Below, piece after piece: positions 45,007 through 53,509 of a stretch of DNA of 64,000 nucleotides. The notes beneath the pieces were generated by a model. That model saw only the letters and a list, made by a program, of their open reading frames with translations, ran no database searches and was not told where the DNA came from. The number at the start of each line of letters is the position of its first letter. Position 1 is the first letter of the stretch. Made by a program: the position numbers and the translations under genes. Origin of the DNA: Chitinophaga varians (GTDB taxonomy: Bacteria > Bacteroidota > Bacteroidia > Chitinophagales > Chitinophagaceae); contig NZ_JABAIA010000001.1 in the NCBI RefSeq assembly GCF_012641275.1, positions 1,488,001 through 1,552,000 of the forward strand, written 5' to 3'.

Positions 45007-45938
45007 CAACCAGACAATGGCAGCTTGCTTTTTTAATGGGATGGTTTACTGCGCTGTACAGTTGCCGCAGAGCAGGCACGATAGGCGAAAAATTGTGGCA
45101 GGCGCCGGACACTGCTACTATCCCACATACGTCAACAGGCGATATGATACGCTATGGACGGTCGCTGATAGCCCATACCGCGCAATATCTGGGGCCACAG
45201 GGCAGCGTTGCTAAAATGAGCAATGGCATGAACTGCCAGAACTGCCATCTGGATGCCGGCACCAAACCGTGGGGCAATAACTACGGCAGCACTGCCTCCA
45301 CCTATCCCAAGTTCAGGGCGCGGAGCGGCACGGTGGAATCCATCGCCAAAAAAGTAAACGACTGCTTTGTGAGAAGCCTCAATGGCGCCGCCCTCGACAG
45401 TAACAGCCGGGAATTACAGGCTATCATCGCCTATATACAATGGCTGGGAAAAGACCAGCCCAAAGGATATAAAACACCAGGCAGCGGTATCCGTGATCTG
45501 CCTTATCTGCCGGTGGCCGCCGACACTGTCAAAGGCAAAGCCGTTTTCCGGCAGCAATGCCAGCGATGCCATGGCGCCAACGGTAGCGGGCAACGGCTGG
45601 CCGGTACATCGGAATACGAATACCCGCCGCTATGGGGCCCTGACAGCTATAATACCGGCGCCGGCCTATACCGGCTGTCCAGGTTTGCAGGATATGTAAA
45701 ATACAATATGCCGCTCGGCACCGATCACCAACATCCCGTACTCAGCGATGAAGAAGCCTGGAACGTAGCGGCATTTGTGAACTCACAACCACGGCCGGTG
45801 AAAGCATTCCCCGCCGATTGGCCCGATATCCGCAGCAAACCGCCGGACCACCCTTTTGGCCCCTTCAGCGACAGCTTCCCTGCCACGCAGCACAAATACG
45901 GGCCCTTCGCTCCTATTGCACGGCAGCATAAAAAGTAA
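45003..45938 (+). CDS. tsdA: TsdA-like dihaem cytochrome c lipoprotein
   Basis: 311 residues from ATG 45003 (ATGA overlap with the previous gene); a GTG reading from 44904 is rejected. Lipobox FTALYSC with Cys21. Haem sites CQNCH (78-82) and CQRCH (186-190). Cys121 in KKVNDCFVRSLNG lies 39 residues after His82, like the unusual axial Cys of thiosulfate dehydrogenase TsdA, and MNCQNCHLDAGTKPWGNNY also matches TsdA. TsdA joins two thiosulfates to tetrathionate, or runs in reverse. A membrane-anchored form flanked by two DsrE-like proteins is notable. Direction of reaction cannot be inferred. Confidence 0.85.
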   Translation: MTTRQWQLAFLMGWFTALYSCRRAGTIGEKLWQAPDTATIPHTSTGDMIRYGRSLIAHTAQYLGPQGSVAKMSNGMNCQNCHLDAGTKPWGNNYGSTASTYPKFRARSGTVESIAKKVNDCFVRSLNGAALDSNSRELQAIIAYIQWLGKDQPKGYKTPGSGIRDLPYLPVAADTVKGKAVFRQQCQRCHGANGSGQRLAGTSEYEYPPLWGPDSYNTGAGLYRLSRFAGYVKYNMPLGTDHQHPVLSDEEAWNVAAFVNSQPRPVKAFPADWPDIRSKPPDHPFGPFSDSFPATQHKYGPFAPIARQHKK

Positions 45939-45965
45939 TATCCGTTTCACCTAAAACGATCTGCT

Positions 45966-46379
45966 ATGAAAAAGCTGTTTATAGCCCTCGCATTATTACT
46001 GGGCAGCATCACCTGCTTTGCACAGGCCGACTATAAAGTCATCTTCGATATTACCAGTAAAACACCGGAAGCACAACAAACCCTGCTCCGGCAAATGAAC
46101 GGTATCCTGCAAGGCACTCCCGATGCGCAGTTGGAAGTGGCCATTTACGGCGATGCACTGGATATGGTGTTGAAAGACAAGTCCACCGTGGCTCCCGCCC
46201 TGGGCGAACTAATCAACAATCATAAAAATGTAAGCTTTAAAGTATGCGGTGCTACCATGAAAAGAAACAATAAAAACGCCAGTGAACTACTGCCCGGCGT
46301 ACAGGTAGTACCCGATGCTATCTATGAAATCATTACCAAACAACGGGAAGGATGGGGATATATTAAAGTGGCACACTGA
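45966..46379 (+). CDS. Periplasmic DsrE/DsrF-like protein
   Basis: 137 residues with a signal peptide (cleavage at CFAQAD, residue 20). The DsrE/F fold is seen as YKVIFDITSKTPEAQQTLLR (strand-helix), LEVAIYGDALDMVL, then FKVCGATMKRNN with the family's sulfur-accepting Cys, and a final AIYEIITKQREGWGYIKV. DsrE-like proteins carry or transfer persulfide sulfur. It follows the TsdA-like cytochrome by 27 bp and closes the operon with a terminator. Confidence 0.85.
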   Translation: MKKLFIALALLLGSITCFAQADYKVIFDITSKTPEAQQTLLRQMNGILQGTPDAQLEVAIYGDALDMVLKDKSTVAPALGELINNHKNVSFKVCGATMKRNNKNASELLPGVQVVPDAIYEIITKQREGWGYIKVAH

Positions 46380-46403
46380 TTTCGTATATACGTTTATGTT
46401 ATA

Positions 46404-46436
46404 AAAAAGCGCCGGTATTCTGTACCGGCGCTTTTA
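46404..46436 (+). terminator. Terminator of the sulfur-related operon
   Basis: Arms AAAAGCGCCGGTA / TACCGGCGCTTTT around TTCTG; T-runs on both strands, so it can also serve the minus-strand gene at 46454. Confidence 0.92.
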
Positions 46437-46453
46437 GTTATTGTCATGGATGA

Positions 46454-46690
46454 TCACCGCTTGACAAGGCGTACCAGCCAAATCAATATAATGGAGCCTA
46501 TCAGTGCCACGATCAACGAGCCTATCAGGCCGTTGCCCATATGCAGCCCCAGTTTCCCGAAAAGCCAGCCACCCAGCCAGCCGCCGATGACTCCCACAAT
46601 AATATCTACAATAATCCCAAACCCGTCACCACGCATAATTTTACCGGCCAGCCAGCCAGCGATGCCTCCGATAATAATAGTCCAGATCAT
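46454..46690 (-). CDS. GlsB/YeaQ/YmgE-family small membrane protein
   Basis: 78 residues, three glycine-rich hydrophobic helices (WTIIIGGIAGWLAGKIMRG, IIVGVIGGWLGGWLFG, SLIVALIGSIILIWLV), the transglycosylase-associated/stress-response family. Usually induced by general stress; molecular role not established. Single gene converging on the sulfur operon. Confidence 0.9.
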   Translation of the reverse strand: MIWTIIIGGIAGWLAGKIMRGDGFGIIVDIIVGVIGGWLGGWLFGKLGLHMGNGLIGSLIVALIGSIILIWLVRLVKR

Positions 46691-46866
46691 AATGATGAGT
46701 TTTTAATGTACTCATCAATTTACGGTAAAATTTCCATGTTTATCTGTTATTTTTTGTTAATACATATTCTTAAATAGATATTTACAAATATTAAATAATT
46801 AATTTATAAAAGTTTATTCCTCGAAATGACTAATTTTCACAGCGTTCGCTAAAAAACTGGCAGCTT

Positions 46867-47304
46867 ATGACAGGCCTGCAATATCCGAGAATGTATTTAT
46901 ATCGACGGCTGGTCCAGGCCAAACTGTTCATCGACCGGCATTATGCTGAGCCGATAGACCTCGACTGTATCGCCGACGAAGCTTATTTTTCCAAATTCCA
47001 TTTCATCAAGCAGTTTAAAGCCATTTACCAGCAGACACCCCATCAATACCTCAAAACTGTCAGAATGGAAAATGCAAAGCTGCTGTTGCAGCAGGGCACT
47101 ACCGTTGCTGATACCTGTTATGCCGTCGGCTTTGAAAGCATCAGCTCTTTCAGCAACCTGTTCAAACGTGCCAACGGCATGACACCTTCTGCTTATCTTC
47201 AACAGCAGCAGTCCCTCAAAGCACAGATAGCCGCTACTCCCCTGGCATACATACCCGGCTGTTTCGCCGAAAAATACGGATGGTCCCCAAAACAGCAATT
47301 TTGA
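46867..47304 (+). CDS. Short AraC-type DNA-binding protein without sensor domain
   Basis: 145 residues, almost only the AraC double HTH: IDLDCIADEAYFSKFHFIKQ and TTVADTCYAVGFESISSFSN, then RANGMTPSAY, with a short C-terminal tail. No effector domain precedes it, as in the common AraC regulators found upstream of VOC and DinB-like genes in Bacteroidota. Followed by a VOC gene (57 bp) and a DUF1569 gene, likely its targets. The preceding 170 bp are very AT-rich. Confidence 0.9.
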   Translation: MTGLQYPRMYLYRRLVQAKLFIDRHYAEPIDLDCIADEAYFSKFHFIKQFKAIYQQTPHQYLKTVRMENAKLLLQQGTTVADTCYAVGFESISSFSNLFKRANGMTPSAYLQQQQSLKAQIAATPLAYIPGCFAEKYGWSPKQQF

Positions 47305-47360
47305 ACAAATGAAATACCGGGGCATCACCGTTCTTTGCATCAGACATAAAGACATCTCCG

Positions 47361-47768
47361 ATGATCACACAAGTAACACACATGACGGTCTACGTGCTGG
47401 ACCAAAACCGCGCACTGGATTTTTATACCAATAAACTGGGCTTCCGCGTGGTCACTGATGTGCCCATGAGCCAGGAAGCCCGCTGGCTCACCGTTTCCCC
47501 GCCGCAGCAACCGGGCCTCGAAATCGTGCTGTCTCCTGTTTCCACGGCCATGTTCAAACAGGAAACGGTGGATGTCATGACGGAACTGGTCCGCAAAGGC
47601 ACTTTCGGCGTTGCCGTCCTCACCTGCGACGACATTTACGCCACCTACGAAGAAATGACGGCCAAAGGCGTGGAATTCACCAAAGCACCCAAAAAAGAAT
47701 TCTACGGCACTGAAGCCATTTTCAAAGATGATTCCGGTAACTGGTTCTCCCTGGCTCAACTCACCTGA
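47361..47768 (+). CDS. VOC-family (glyoxalase/dioxygenase fold) protein
   Basis: 135 residues with two beta-alpha-beta-beta-beta modules: THMTVYVLDQNRALDFYTNKLGF (first) and GVAVLTCDDIYATYEEMTAKG (second), closing DDSGNWFSLAQ. Possible metal ligands are His7 and late Glu residues. Function among VOC proteins is wide (lyase, resistance protein, dioxygenase) and is not decided here. The DUF1569 gene starts 2 bp after its stop. Confidence 0.9.
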   Translation: MITQVTHMTVYVLDQNRALDFYTNKLGFRVVTDVPMSQEARWLTVSPPQQPGLEIVLSPVSTAMFKQETVDVMTELVRKGTFGVAVLTCDDIYATYEEMTAKGVEFTKAPKKEFYGTEAIFKDDSGNWFSLAQLT

Positions 47769-47770
47769 AT

Positions 47771-48217
47771 ATGAAAACAATCAACGACCCCGTTGTACGG
47801 CAGGAAATCATCAGGCGTATCAACGCCCTTCCACCCGATGCCAGACCCGAATGGGGCCACATGACCCTCTACCAGATGCTGAAACACTGCCGCCTCTGGG
47901 AAGAAATGGCACTCGGCCACAAAATATACAAGCGTAAACTGGTCAGCTTCCTGTTCGGTAAACTGATACTGAAACAAGTCCTCAAAGACGAAAAGCCCAT
48001 GATGCGCGGTGCCTCCACCGTCGCCGCCATGAAAATCACAGAACCGGACGGTGATATCGCCGCCGAAAAAGCAACATGGATAGCACTGCTGGAATCGTAT
48101 GCACATGCAACTGTTCAGTCGGTAAACCATCCTTTCTTCGGTAAAATGACCCGTGAGCAAATGGGGCAGCTGGCTTACAAACATATTGACCACCATTTGA
48201 GGCAGTTCAGGGGATAA
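47771..48217 (+). CDS. DUF1569 (DinB-like fold) protein
   Basis: 148 residues. DinB-type four-helix layout with metal-site candidates: MTLYQMLKHCRLWEEMAL (His near 39) and AYKHIDHHLRQF (three His near the end). DUF1569 belongs to the DinB/YfiT superfamily, many of which are thiol- or metal-dependent small enzymes of unknown substrate. Translationally coupled to the VOC gene (2 bp gap) under the short AraC regulator. Confidence 0.8.
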   Translation: MKTINDPVVRQEIIRRINALPPDARPEWGHMTLYQMLKHCRLWEEMALGHKIYKRKLVSFLFGKLILKQVLKDEKPMMRGASTVAAMKITEPDGDIAAEKATWIALLESYAHATVQSVNHPFFGKMTREQMGQLAYKHIDHHLRQFRG

Positions 48218-48221
48218 TTGC

Positions 48222-48902
48222 TCAGGCGGCATCAGTGGTCATCTGTGACGCCTGATGCCCCTCCATCCAGCTTACAAAATCTATTTCCTTCCTGGGCTTG
48301 AAAAAACCCAGGATACAGTTGGGGTTACGGATACATATCTGTATGTGGGTCTTTTCAAAAAGGCCGGCCCCCTCAAATACGGGTGCGCCTTCAGTGAAAA
48401 CGCCACGCGTGGAGTCGAAAGCTCTGCAAAGAACCGATTGCTTTTCCATCATACCTGCTTTTACACCCTTCCATATTTCCCGGTGCATGAACTCAATCAC
48501 CGCGCAGTCCAGATATCTTAAGACCCTGTCCCCCGACCCTTGCCACGGCAAATTCTTATTCTCCGGTAATGGCTTGCCCAATGCGCTATATTTTTCCGAC
48601 ATGTTTCTAAAGTAAACAGACAATAATCGAAGATGCTGCGCCTCCATAAAATCACAACAATACCCAAGGTTTAACACAGCACCGACTACAGCAGGCTCCC
48701 GGATAATACCGCGCTTTTGTTTATCCAGCGCCCACTCCAGCGCCCTGTAATAATTATTCTCCCAGAAATAAAATCCATTGCCCAGCCAATCAAACGGCTT
48801 CCGGCTCATTTTAAACTCATCGGGATTATGCAAAAGCATGTCTCTCACCTCGGCTTCACATCCATGGAAACCGATGACGAGGTTGGGTTTAACATCGTAC
48901 AT
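48222..48902 (-). CDS. Candidate ADP-ribosyltransferase-like protein (DUF3990-like), possible toxin
   Basis: 226 residues, no signal. The N-terminus carries GFHGC (His13) and DWLGNGFYFWENN (Tyr45), followed by RALEWA. This mirrors the His...G-x-G-x-Y-x-x pattern of diphtheria-toxin-like ART folds and the DUF3990 family. A third catalytic residue cannot be fixed by eye. The C-terminal RNPNCILGFFKPR segment is a likely conserved closing strand. A 76-residue acidic protein is encoded 55 bp upstream on the same strand, as in toxin-antitoxin pairs. The ART and toxin roles are inference. Confidence 0.6.
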   Translation of the reverse strand: MYDVKPNLVIGFHGCEAEVRDMLLHNPDEFKMSRKPFDWLGNGFYFWENNYYRALEWALDKQKRGIIREPAVVGAVLNLGYCCDFMEAQHLRLLSVYFRNMSEKYSALGKPLPENKNLPWQGSGDRVLRYLDCAVIEFMHREIWKGVKAGMMEKQSVLCRAFDSTRGVFTEGAPVFEGAGLFEKTHIQICIRNPNCILGFFKPRKEIDFVSWMEGHQASQMTTDAA

Positions 48903-48932
48903 CGCGATAATTATTAGGGGTTAATTTTCAGG

Positions 48933-48953
48933 AAACCTGGCGAAAACAGGTTT
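48933..48953 (-). other. Small hairpin between the ART-like gene and its partner
   Basis: Arms AAACCTG / CAGGTTT around GCGAAAA, inside the 55-bp gap of the two-gene unit; it could reduce read-through or protect one message. Confidence 0.4.
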
Positions 48954-48957
48954 AACA

Positions 48958-49188
48958 TCATATATACTTATCGATGTTGGGGTCAACTTTTTTCTTTAGA
49001 AACAACTCGGCAAAAACACCTTCCAATTCTGTATATGGTTCCCTGAAGTTAGCGTCCCAGTCAAGGATACCTGCTTCCACAAATGAACGTAACGCCTCCT
49101 CGCGCGTTACCTTTTCCTTAAGTTGCGCCTCTGCCAGTTCCATTAATGCATTAAATTCGGCATCACTCATAGTATAATGGTTGTACAA
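48958..49188 (-). CDS. Small acidic protein, possible antitoxin
   Basis: 76 residues: MSDAEFNALMELAEAQLKEK helix, then VTREEALRSFVEAGILD and an acidic C-terminus. ATG at 49173 (second Met, MSDAEF) is an equally good start. No recognised domain and no clear HTH. Its small size, acidity and place just upstream of the ART-like gene suggest an immunity or antitoxin role; this is inference from context only. Confidence 0.55.
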   Translation of the reverse strand: MYNHYTMSDAEFNALMELAEAQLKEKVTREEALRSFVEAGILDWDANFREPYTELEGVFAELFLKKKVDPNIDKYI

Positions 49189-49482
49189 ACAAATATATTC
49201 TTTTACTTTTTTCTCTCCAAAATTTAATCAGCATGCCTTACTAAAAATATTAAAAATACACCAAGAAACATCACTGTTCAATCCAACAAAAATATAGCTC
49301 AAAACCGGCTACCAGACATCAATCCGGAAGAACTTACAGATCCTGTCAGCAAAATTCTGATTCATTACAAATCAACATGACAACAACAAAATAATGCAAT
49401 TAAAAAAAATACACAGGCATTACAAAGGTCAATAACGGGTTTCTTACCTGGGAAAAGAGGTTATCATCATACATAACAGCTA
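49189..49482. other. AT-rich gap, no gene seen
   Basis: About 290 bp of A-rich sequence between the small acidic protein and the DUF5686 gene. I find no ORF with support and no clear terminator hairpin. Confidence 0.4.
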
Positions 49483-51993
49483 CTAAAACTGCAACCTGAA
49501 ACTTCCGAACACGCCAAAATCACCGCTGCGGTTCTTCGTAGACTGCCCCGGATAAAAACGCCAAACGGCGTCTACGCGGAAGAAGCGGAAAATATTATCA
49601 AAGCCGGTACCTACTTCCGTATATACGTTACCGTTAAGGGAACGCATACCATAACGGCCATACTCCATCTGGTTATACACCCTGTTTCTGTTTGATAAAT
49701 CACCGATCACTGACTTCACGTTCCAGAACTGGCGCACGCCCGTCCTGCGCATGAAGGGCAACAGGTTCAGCAGCTTTCCATTAAAATTGTGCTCTATATT
49801 CACGCCGGCATAACGATCACTGAAGAATTCATATTTGTTCATCAGGCTGAAAGCCTCTTTGTTATAGTAATAAGTTTCATTGCCCGGATGTACCTGCAGC
49901 AACATAAAAGGCAGCCGGTCCGCAAAGATCTGTCCGGCATATACCATATAATTGACACGTCCCCAGCCTGTCAGGTTGAACTGCTGTCGCACGCTCAGAC
50001 TTAACTTTTGATATTGGTATTTGCTGTCCAGCACGCCTGAAGGCGCAAGCGAATAAGCTACTTCAGTGACCGGCAGGTTGCTGCGTACCCGCCTCGTTTT
50101 ACGAAAAGTGCGTATTTCCTTCTCTCCGGGCGCATACCGGAACTTGAGCTGAAACTCAGTATTAACGGCCTTTTCATGCTCACCCGACAGAAAGAGCTTA
50201 TGTGGTGGCAGCGGATCAAAGGTGGTGTAACAGGTACGGGACACCGTACCCTGCAAGGAGAACTCCTGCGGAAACTGTTTAATGGCAGACACACGCAGAT
50301 CCCCCTCACGGATAAACTTCTGCGGAATGCCACGCCGCCTCACCAGCTGACCAAAGATATTGTCCAGCGACACTTCTTCACCGTTAAATCCCCGCTGGTT
50401 ATTGTCCAGATCGTCTTTATAGGAAGCGAACACCTGCCACCCGTTGTCTCCGGGCCAGGTATAAGTCACGGCCATCTTGCCCTTGAGCGACTCGTCTTTC
50501 ATACCATAGGCGAGATAACCATTCAACCGCCAGTTACGGCTGAATTGGGCCGTGGTCCCCAAATCAAACCGCACCCGCGGGCCCTCCACCCGGTTACGGC
50601 TCACCCACTTGTACCATGGCCCTATCTCCACTTTGCCCAGTTTGATATGTCCATCTACCAAAAAAGTAATAGTATTGCTCAACCGTCTGAAAGAAGGCAT
50701 TGATTTTAGTGTATCCACTAACGTTATAGCATGTTTTTCATTGCGGGTCAACGTCTCCGGCCGGTGCTGCTCCATATAGGCCTTACCGGCAGCCAGCGCG
50801 CTGTCGGCCACTACTACTTCTTCGTTTCTGCGGTTGCTGTTGAGCTTCGCGGTGATAAAATCCTGGTTGGTGGCAACATGATTATACAAAGTGGTCTTAC
50901 GGCCAATGAACGTGGTCCTGGATTTTCCCAGAGGCGCCAATTCCACTACAAAACGGTCTTTCGTCACCACCCATTCTTTTTCCCGTTGCTGCGTAAACTC
51001 CTGGATGATATCCAGCCGCTTTACGAAATTGATATTCACAGCACCAGCCACTGACAAACTGATTTTCTGTATGGCCCATGTGGAAGCCTGTATCCAGCAA
51101 TCACCGGCAAACAGGTTCTCCCCTTCGCGCTTCGGGGTAAAAGCAAGATGATAGAACTGTTCACCATGTTGTGTAACGGTGTCCAGTCCCTTGTAGTGAT
51201 AGTAGCGGTCACCCATGCTGCTGAGCGGACTGATAAACTCACGCCCAAATACAAGCATCGCATTTTGGTAAGTATTGATTTTTTGGTTGATGCCTCCCAG
51301 ATATTCCATCACAGATTCATTTTTGATACCGCTGCTGTTTAACGCGCGGATCTCTTCGCGTATCCGGGACGGGCTGCTGGACACGTAATAATCCGATACC
51401 GATTCACTGAGAAAAACAGGTAAAAAGGGGGCTTGCTCGGAAGTGGAATCTATCCGCTGCGTAACAAACGCATACGGTTTCATCAAACGTGATTTTTCCC
51501 AGCGTTGTTTGTTGATATTGGAGACATCTATCTCCAGTTTATTATATAGTTCGGCATAATAACTATCGTAGTGCCCTGGCGCATTGGCTGCCTTATGGGC
51601 AACTATCTGCCGCCACCACACCAGTCCCTTGTCCATCCTGGCTTTCACCTCTACGCCCAGCTTCATGGTGGCTTCCATTTGCACCAGCAAGGACGGCACA
51701 TCTGTAGCCGCCAGCGGGACCATCCTCTGGTCATATCCCACATAGCGCACCACCAGCGTATCTTCCCGGCGGGAACTCCTGGCCAGCTTAAAATAACCGG
51801 CACTGTCCGTCATCACGCCATAACCGGCGGCTTTCCAGTAAACAGTAGCGAATGGTAACGGCTCTTCTGTAAATTTGTTCACCACTTTTCCGCTCGTTAT
51901 AGCAGAATGCTGTGCCCAAACCTGCATTACAGACAATAGCAAACATAACATCACCCATCCCTTCAAAGTACAGACTAAGGCTCGCAGCATCAA
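49483..51993 (-). CDS. DUF5686 outer-membrane protein with carboxypeptidase-like domain
   Basis: 836 residues. Signal peptide (cleavage near VWAQHS, about residue 28), carboxypeptidase-like regulatory domain (about 32-112; KFTEEPLPFATVYWK, VMTDSAGYFKL), then the DUF5686 region (RQIVAHKAANAPGHYDSYYAELYNKLE) and a beta-rich C-terminal half ending FGVFGSFRLQF, typical of an outer-membrane barrel. The family is widespread in Bacteroidota with unknown role. No plug domain, so not a TonB receptor. Stands alone. Confidence 0.88.
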   Translation of the reverse strand: MMLRALVCTLKGWVMLCLLLSVMQVWAQHSAITSGKVVNKFTEEPLPFATVYWKAAGYGVMTDSAGYFKLARSSRREDTLVVRYVGYDQRMVPLAATDVPSLLVQMEATMKLGVEVKARMDKGLVWWRQIVAHKAANAPGHYDSYYAELYNKLEIDVSNINKQRWEKSRLMKPYAFVTQRIDSTSEQAPFLPVFLSESVSDYYVSSSPSRIREEIRALNSSGIKNESVMEYLGGINQKINTYQNAMLVFGREFISPLSSMGDRYYHYKGLDTVTQHGEQFYHLAFTPKREGENLFAGDCWIQASTWAIQKISLSVAGAVNINFVKRLDIIQEFTQQREKEWVVTKDRFVVELAPLGKSRTTFIGRKTTLYNHVATNQDFITAKLNSNRRNEEVVVADSALAAGKAYMEQHRPETLTRNEKHAITLVDTLKSMPSFRRLSNTITFLVDGHIKLGKVEIGPWYKWVSRNRVEGPRVRFDLGTTAQFSRNWRLNGYLAYGMKDESLKGKMAVTYTWPGDNGWQVFASYKDDLDNNQRGFNGEEVSLDNIFGQLVRRRGIPQKFIREGDLRVSAIKQFPQEFSLQGTVSRTCYTTFDPLPPHKLFLSGEHEKAVNTEFQLKFRYAPGEKEIRTFRKTRRVRSNLPVTEVAYSLAPSGVLDSKYQYQKLSLSVRQQFNLTGWGRVNYMVYAGQIFADRLPFMLLQVHPGNETYYYNKEAFSLMNKYEFFSDRYAGVNIEHNFNGKLLNLLPFMRRTGVRQFWNVKSVIGDLSNRNRVYNQMEYGRYGMRSLNGNVYTEVGTGFDNIFRFFRVDAVWRFYPGQSTKNRSGDFGVFGSFRLQF

Positions 51994-52160
51994 AATAACA
52001 GTTGTAGTATTAATAAGACGGTAAATTTCTTCTCTCCCCCCATTGCTCCAAAAGAATTATTGAAAAGGAAGTACCGGTCATTGAAAATCTACCTGTAACT
52101 GTTTAATTGATTTTTTCCACAATCACTTTATAAACACCTTTGGTACACAACAAAACAAAT

Positions 52161-52928
52161 ATGAAACCGCTTTTATTCTTAATCTTGATAATGGGTCTGG
52201 CACCCCGTCAGGCGGCCAGCCAAACCACCAACCCCTGCCTCTCCCCTCAACTATCCAGGGGAGATACTCTTTCCAATATTTATTCCCGCACCATTGCCGT
52301 GACCGGCGAAGGTTTTGCGCCCCAGGTATACCGTATCAGCGGCAGCAGCGCCTACCAGGTAACAGACGGTCATCCCACCCGGCCTGCATTTAATGAAACA
52401 GACCTGTACGACGGCCGCCCGGTAAACAGTTCCCCGACTGTCATCGGCCTGGACGGCAACAACATCTGGCAGGACAAGCCCTACACCAATACCAGCGCCA
52501 GCGGACTGATGTACAACTCACTGATCTGGGGACAGGCACCCGCACAACTGCATGAAGGCGACTCCTGGAAACACACCATCACTGTGCCCTGGGAACTGGG
52601 CGGCCCCGGTACACAAACCGTCACGGTAATGGCACTGGATAAAGAACATCAGACCGTCACGCTGAAAAGGGAAGGATATAGCGAAGGATTTTATGATAAT
52701 GATACCAAACAAATGGACATCCATACCAATGACGGAACAAAACTGCGCGTGACAGTCAAACCAGGCACCTCCCACTGGACAGGCTACACCACCTTCCGCC
52801 AGGGTATCGTTATCAGCGACGCACTGCTGGTAACGCGGCCGGTATTGCTAACCTCCGGAGAACAACATTTCAACGGGCAACAACGACAGTATATCCTGCT
52901 CAATGCAATGCCATATCTGCCATTATAA
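52161..52928 (+). CDS. Secreted protein of unknown function
   Basis: About 255 residues from ATG 52161 (a TTG reading from 52140 is rejected). Signal peptide MKPLLFLILIMGLAPRQAAS with cleavage before QTTNP. The mature part is beta-rich and polar (GDTLSNIYSRTIAVTGEG, GDSWKHTITVPWELGG), somewhat like DUF3108 or other periplasmic single-domain proteins, but I do not recognise a family. Converges on a small secreted protein gene through a shared hairpin. Confidence 0.7.
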   Translation: MKPLLFLILIMGLAPRQAASQTTNPCLSPQLSRGDTLSNIYSRTIAVTGEGFAPQVYRISGSSAYQVTDGHPTRPAFNETDLYDGRPVNSSPTVIGLDGNNIWQDKPYTNTSASGLMYNSLIWGQAPAQLHEGDSWKHTITVPWELGGPGTQTVTVMALDKEHQTVTLKREGYSEGFYDNDTKQMDIHTNDGTKLRVTVKPGTSHWTGYTTFRQGIVISDALLVTRPVLLTSGEQHFNGQQRQYILLNAMPYLPL

Positions 52929-52958
52929 ATCTTCTGACACATCAACATGGGAAACATT

Positions 52959-52987
52959 CAGGCCGCCGGCGAAAGCTGGCGGCCTGA
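52959..52987. terminator. Shared terminator between two secreted-protein genes
   Basis: Arms TCAGGCCGCC / GGCGGCCTGA; on the plus strand followed by CAATTACTTTTTA. It stands between convergent stops at 52928 and 52998. Confidence 0.75.
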
Positions 52988-52997
52988 CAATTACTTT

Positions 52998-53399
52998 TTA
53001 CGGCGTCACCGTAATGCCTTTGGAACCGTAAATCATTCCATAGCCATCGTCAGTGGTTCCTGCCAGCAAAAGCGTAAAAGTTCCTGTGCTGCCAAAATCA
53101 GCCCCGGTCAATGAAATAAACGCTTTACCATCTACGATCAAATCGACATTATACCGCGCCACAACATTACCATTGTGCGTGATCACCCATTTGGCATCTG
53201 AAGCCAGCGGCTGACCAAACAGGTTAACGGTATAGTCGTACACACCTGAAGACAGGCTGATGGTATTGGGGCCGGTCATGTTGATAAAAGCTTTTCCGGC
53301 AGATACCGGCAATGGCGACAGTTTGTAATTGTTGGCCAGGGACGTTGCGGCGCTGAGGGACAATACAATAGCGGCGCAGGCAATGAGGGATGTTTTCAT
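52998..53399 (-). CDS. Small secreted beta-rich protein with internal repeat
   Basis: 133 residues with signal peptide (cleavage near SLANNY, about 23). Two copies of a short motif, GKAFINMTG (about 36-44) and GKAFISLTG (about 90-98), each near the start of a beta segment, suggest an internal duplication of an immunoglobulin-like half. No known domain. Monocistronic, with its own signal peptide and no neighbour of clear function. Confidence 0.7.
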   Translation of the reverse strand: MKTSLIACAAIVLSLSAATSLANNYKLSPLPVSAGKAFINMTGPNTISLSSGVYDYTVNLFGQPLASDAKWVITHNGNVVARYNVDLIVDGKAFISLTGADFGSTGTFTLLLAGTTDDGYGMIYGSKGITVTP

Positions 53400-53476
53400 G
53401 GAGCTGTTATTTTGGATTAACGAAAATTGGTTGTATCCAAATATAACTTAAATAGTGGCATCAGGAAAGCATAAAA

Positions 53477-53505
53477 AAAGGCTGGATAAGCATATCCAGC
53501 CTTTC
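53477..53505 (-). terminator. Terminator of the Old Yellow Enzyme gene
   Basis: Arms AAAGGCTGGATA / TATCCAGCCTTT with an AGCA loop; minus-strand T-run follows. Confidence 0.9.
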
Positions 53506-53509
53506 CAAA

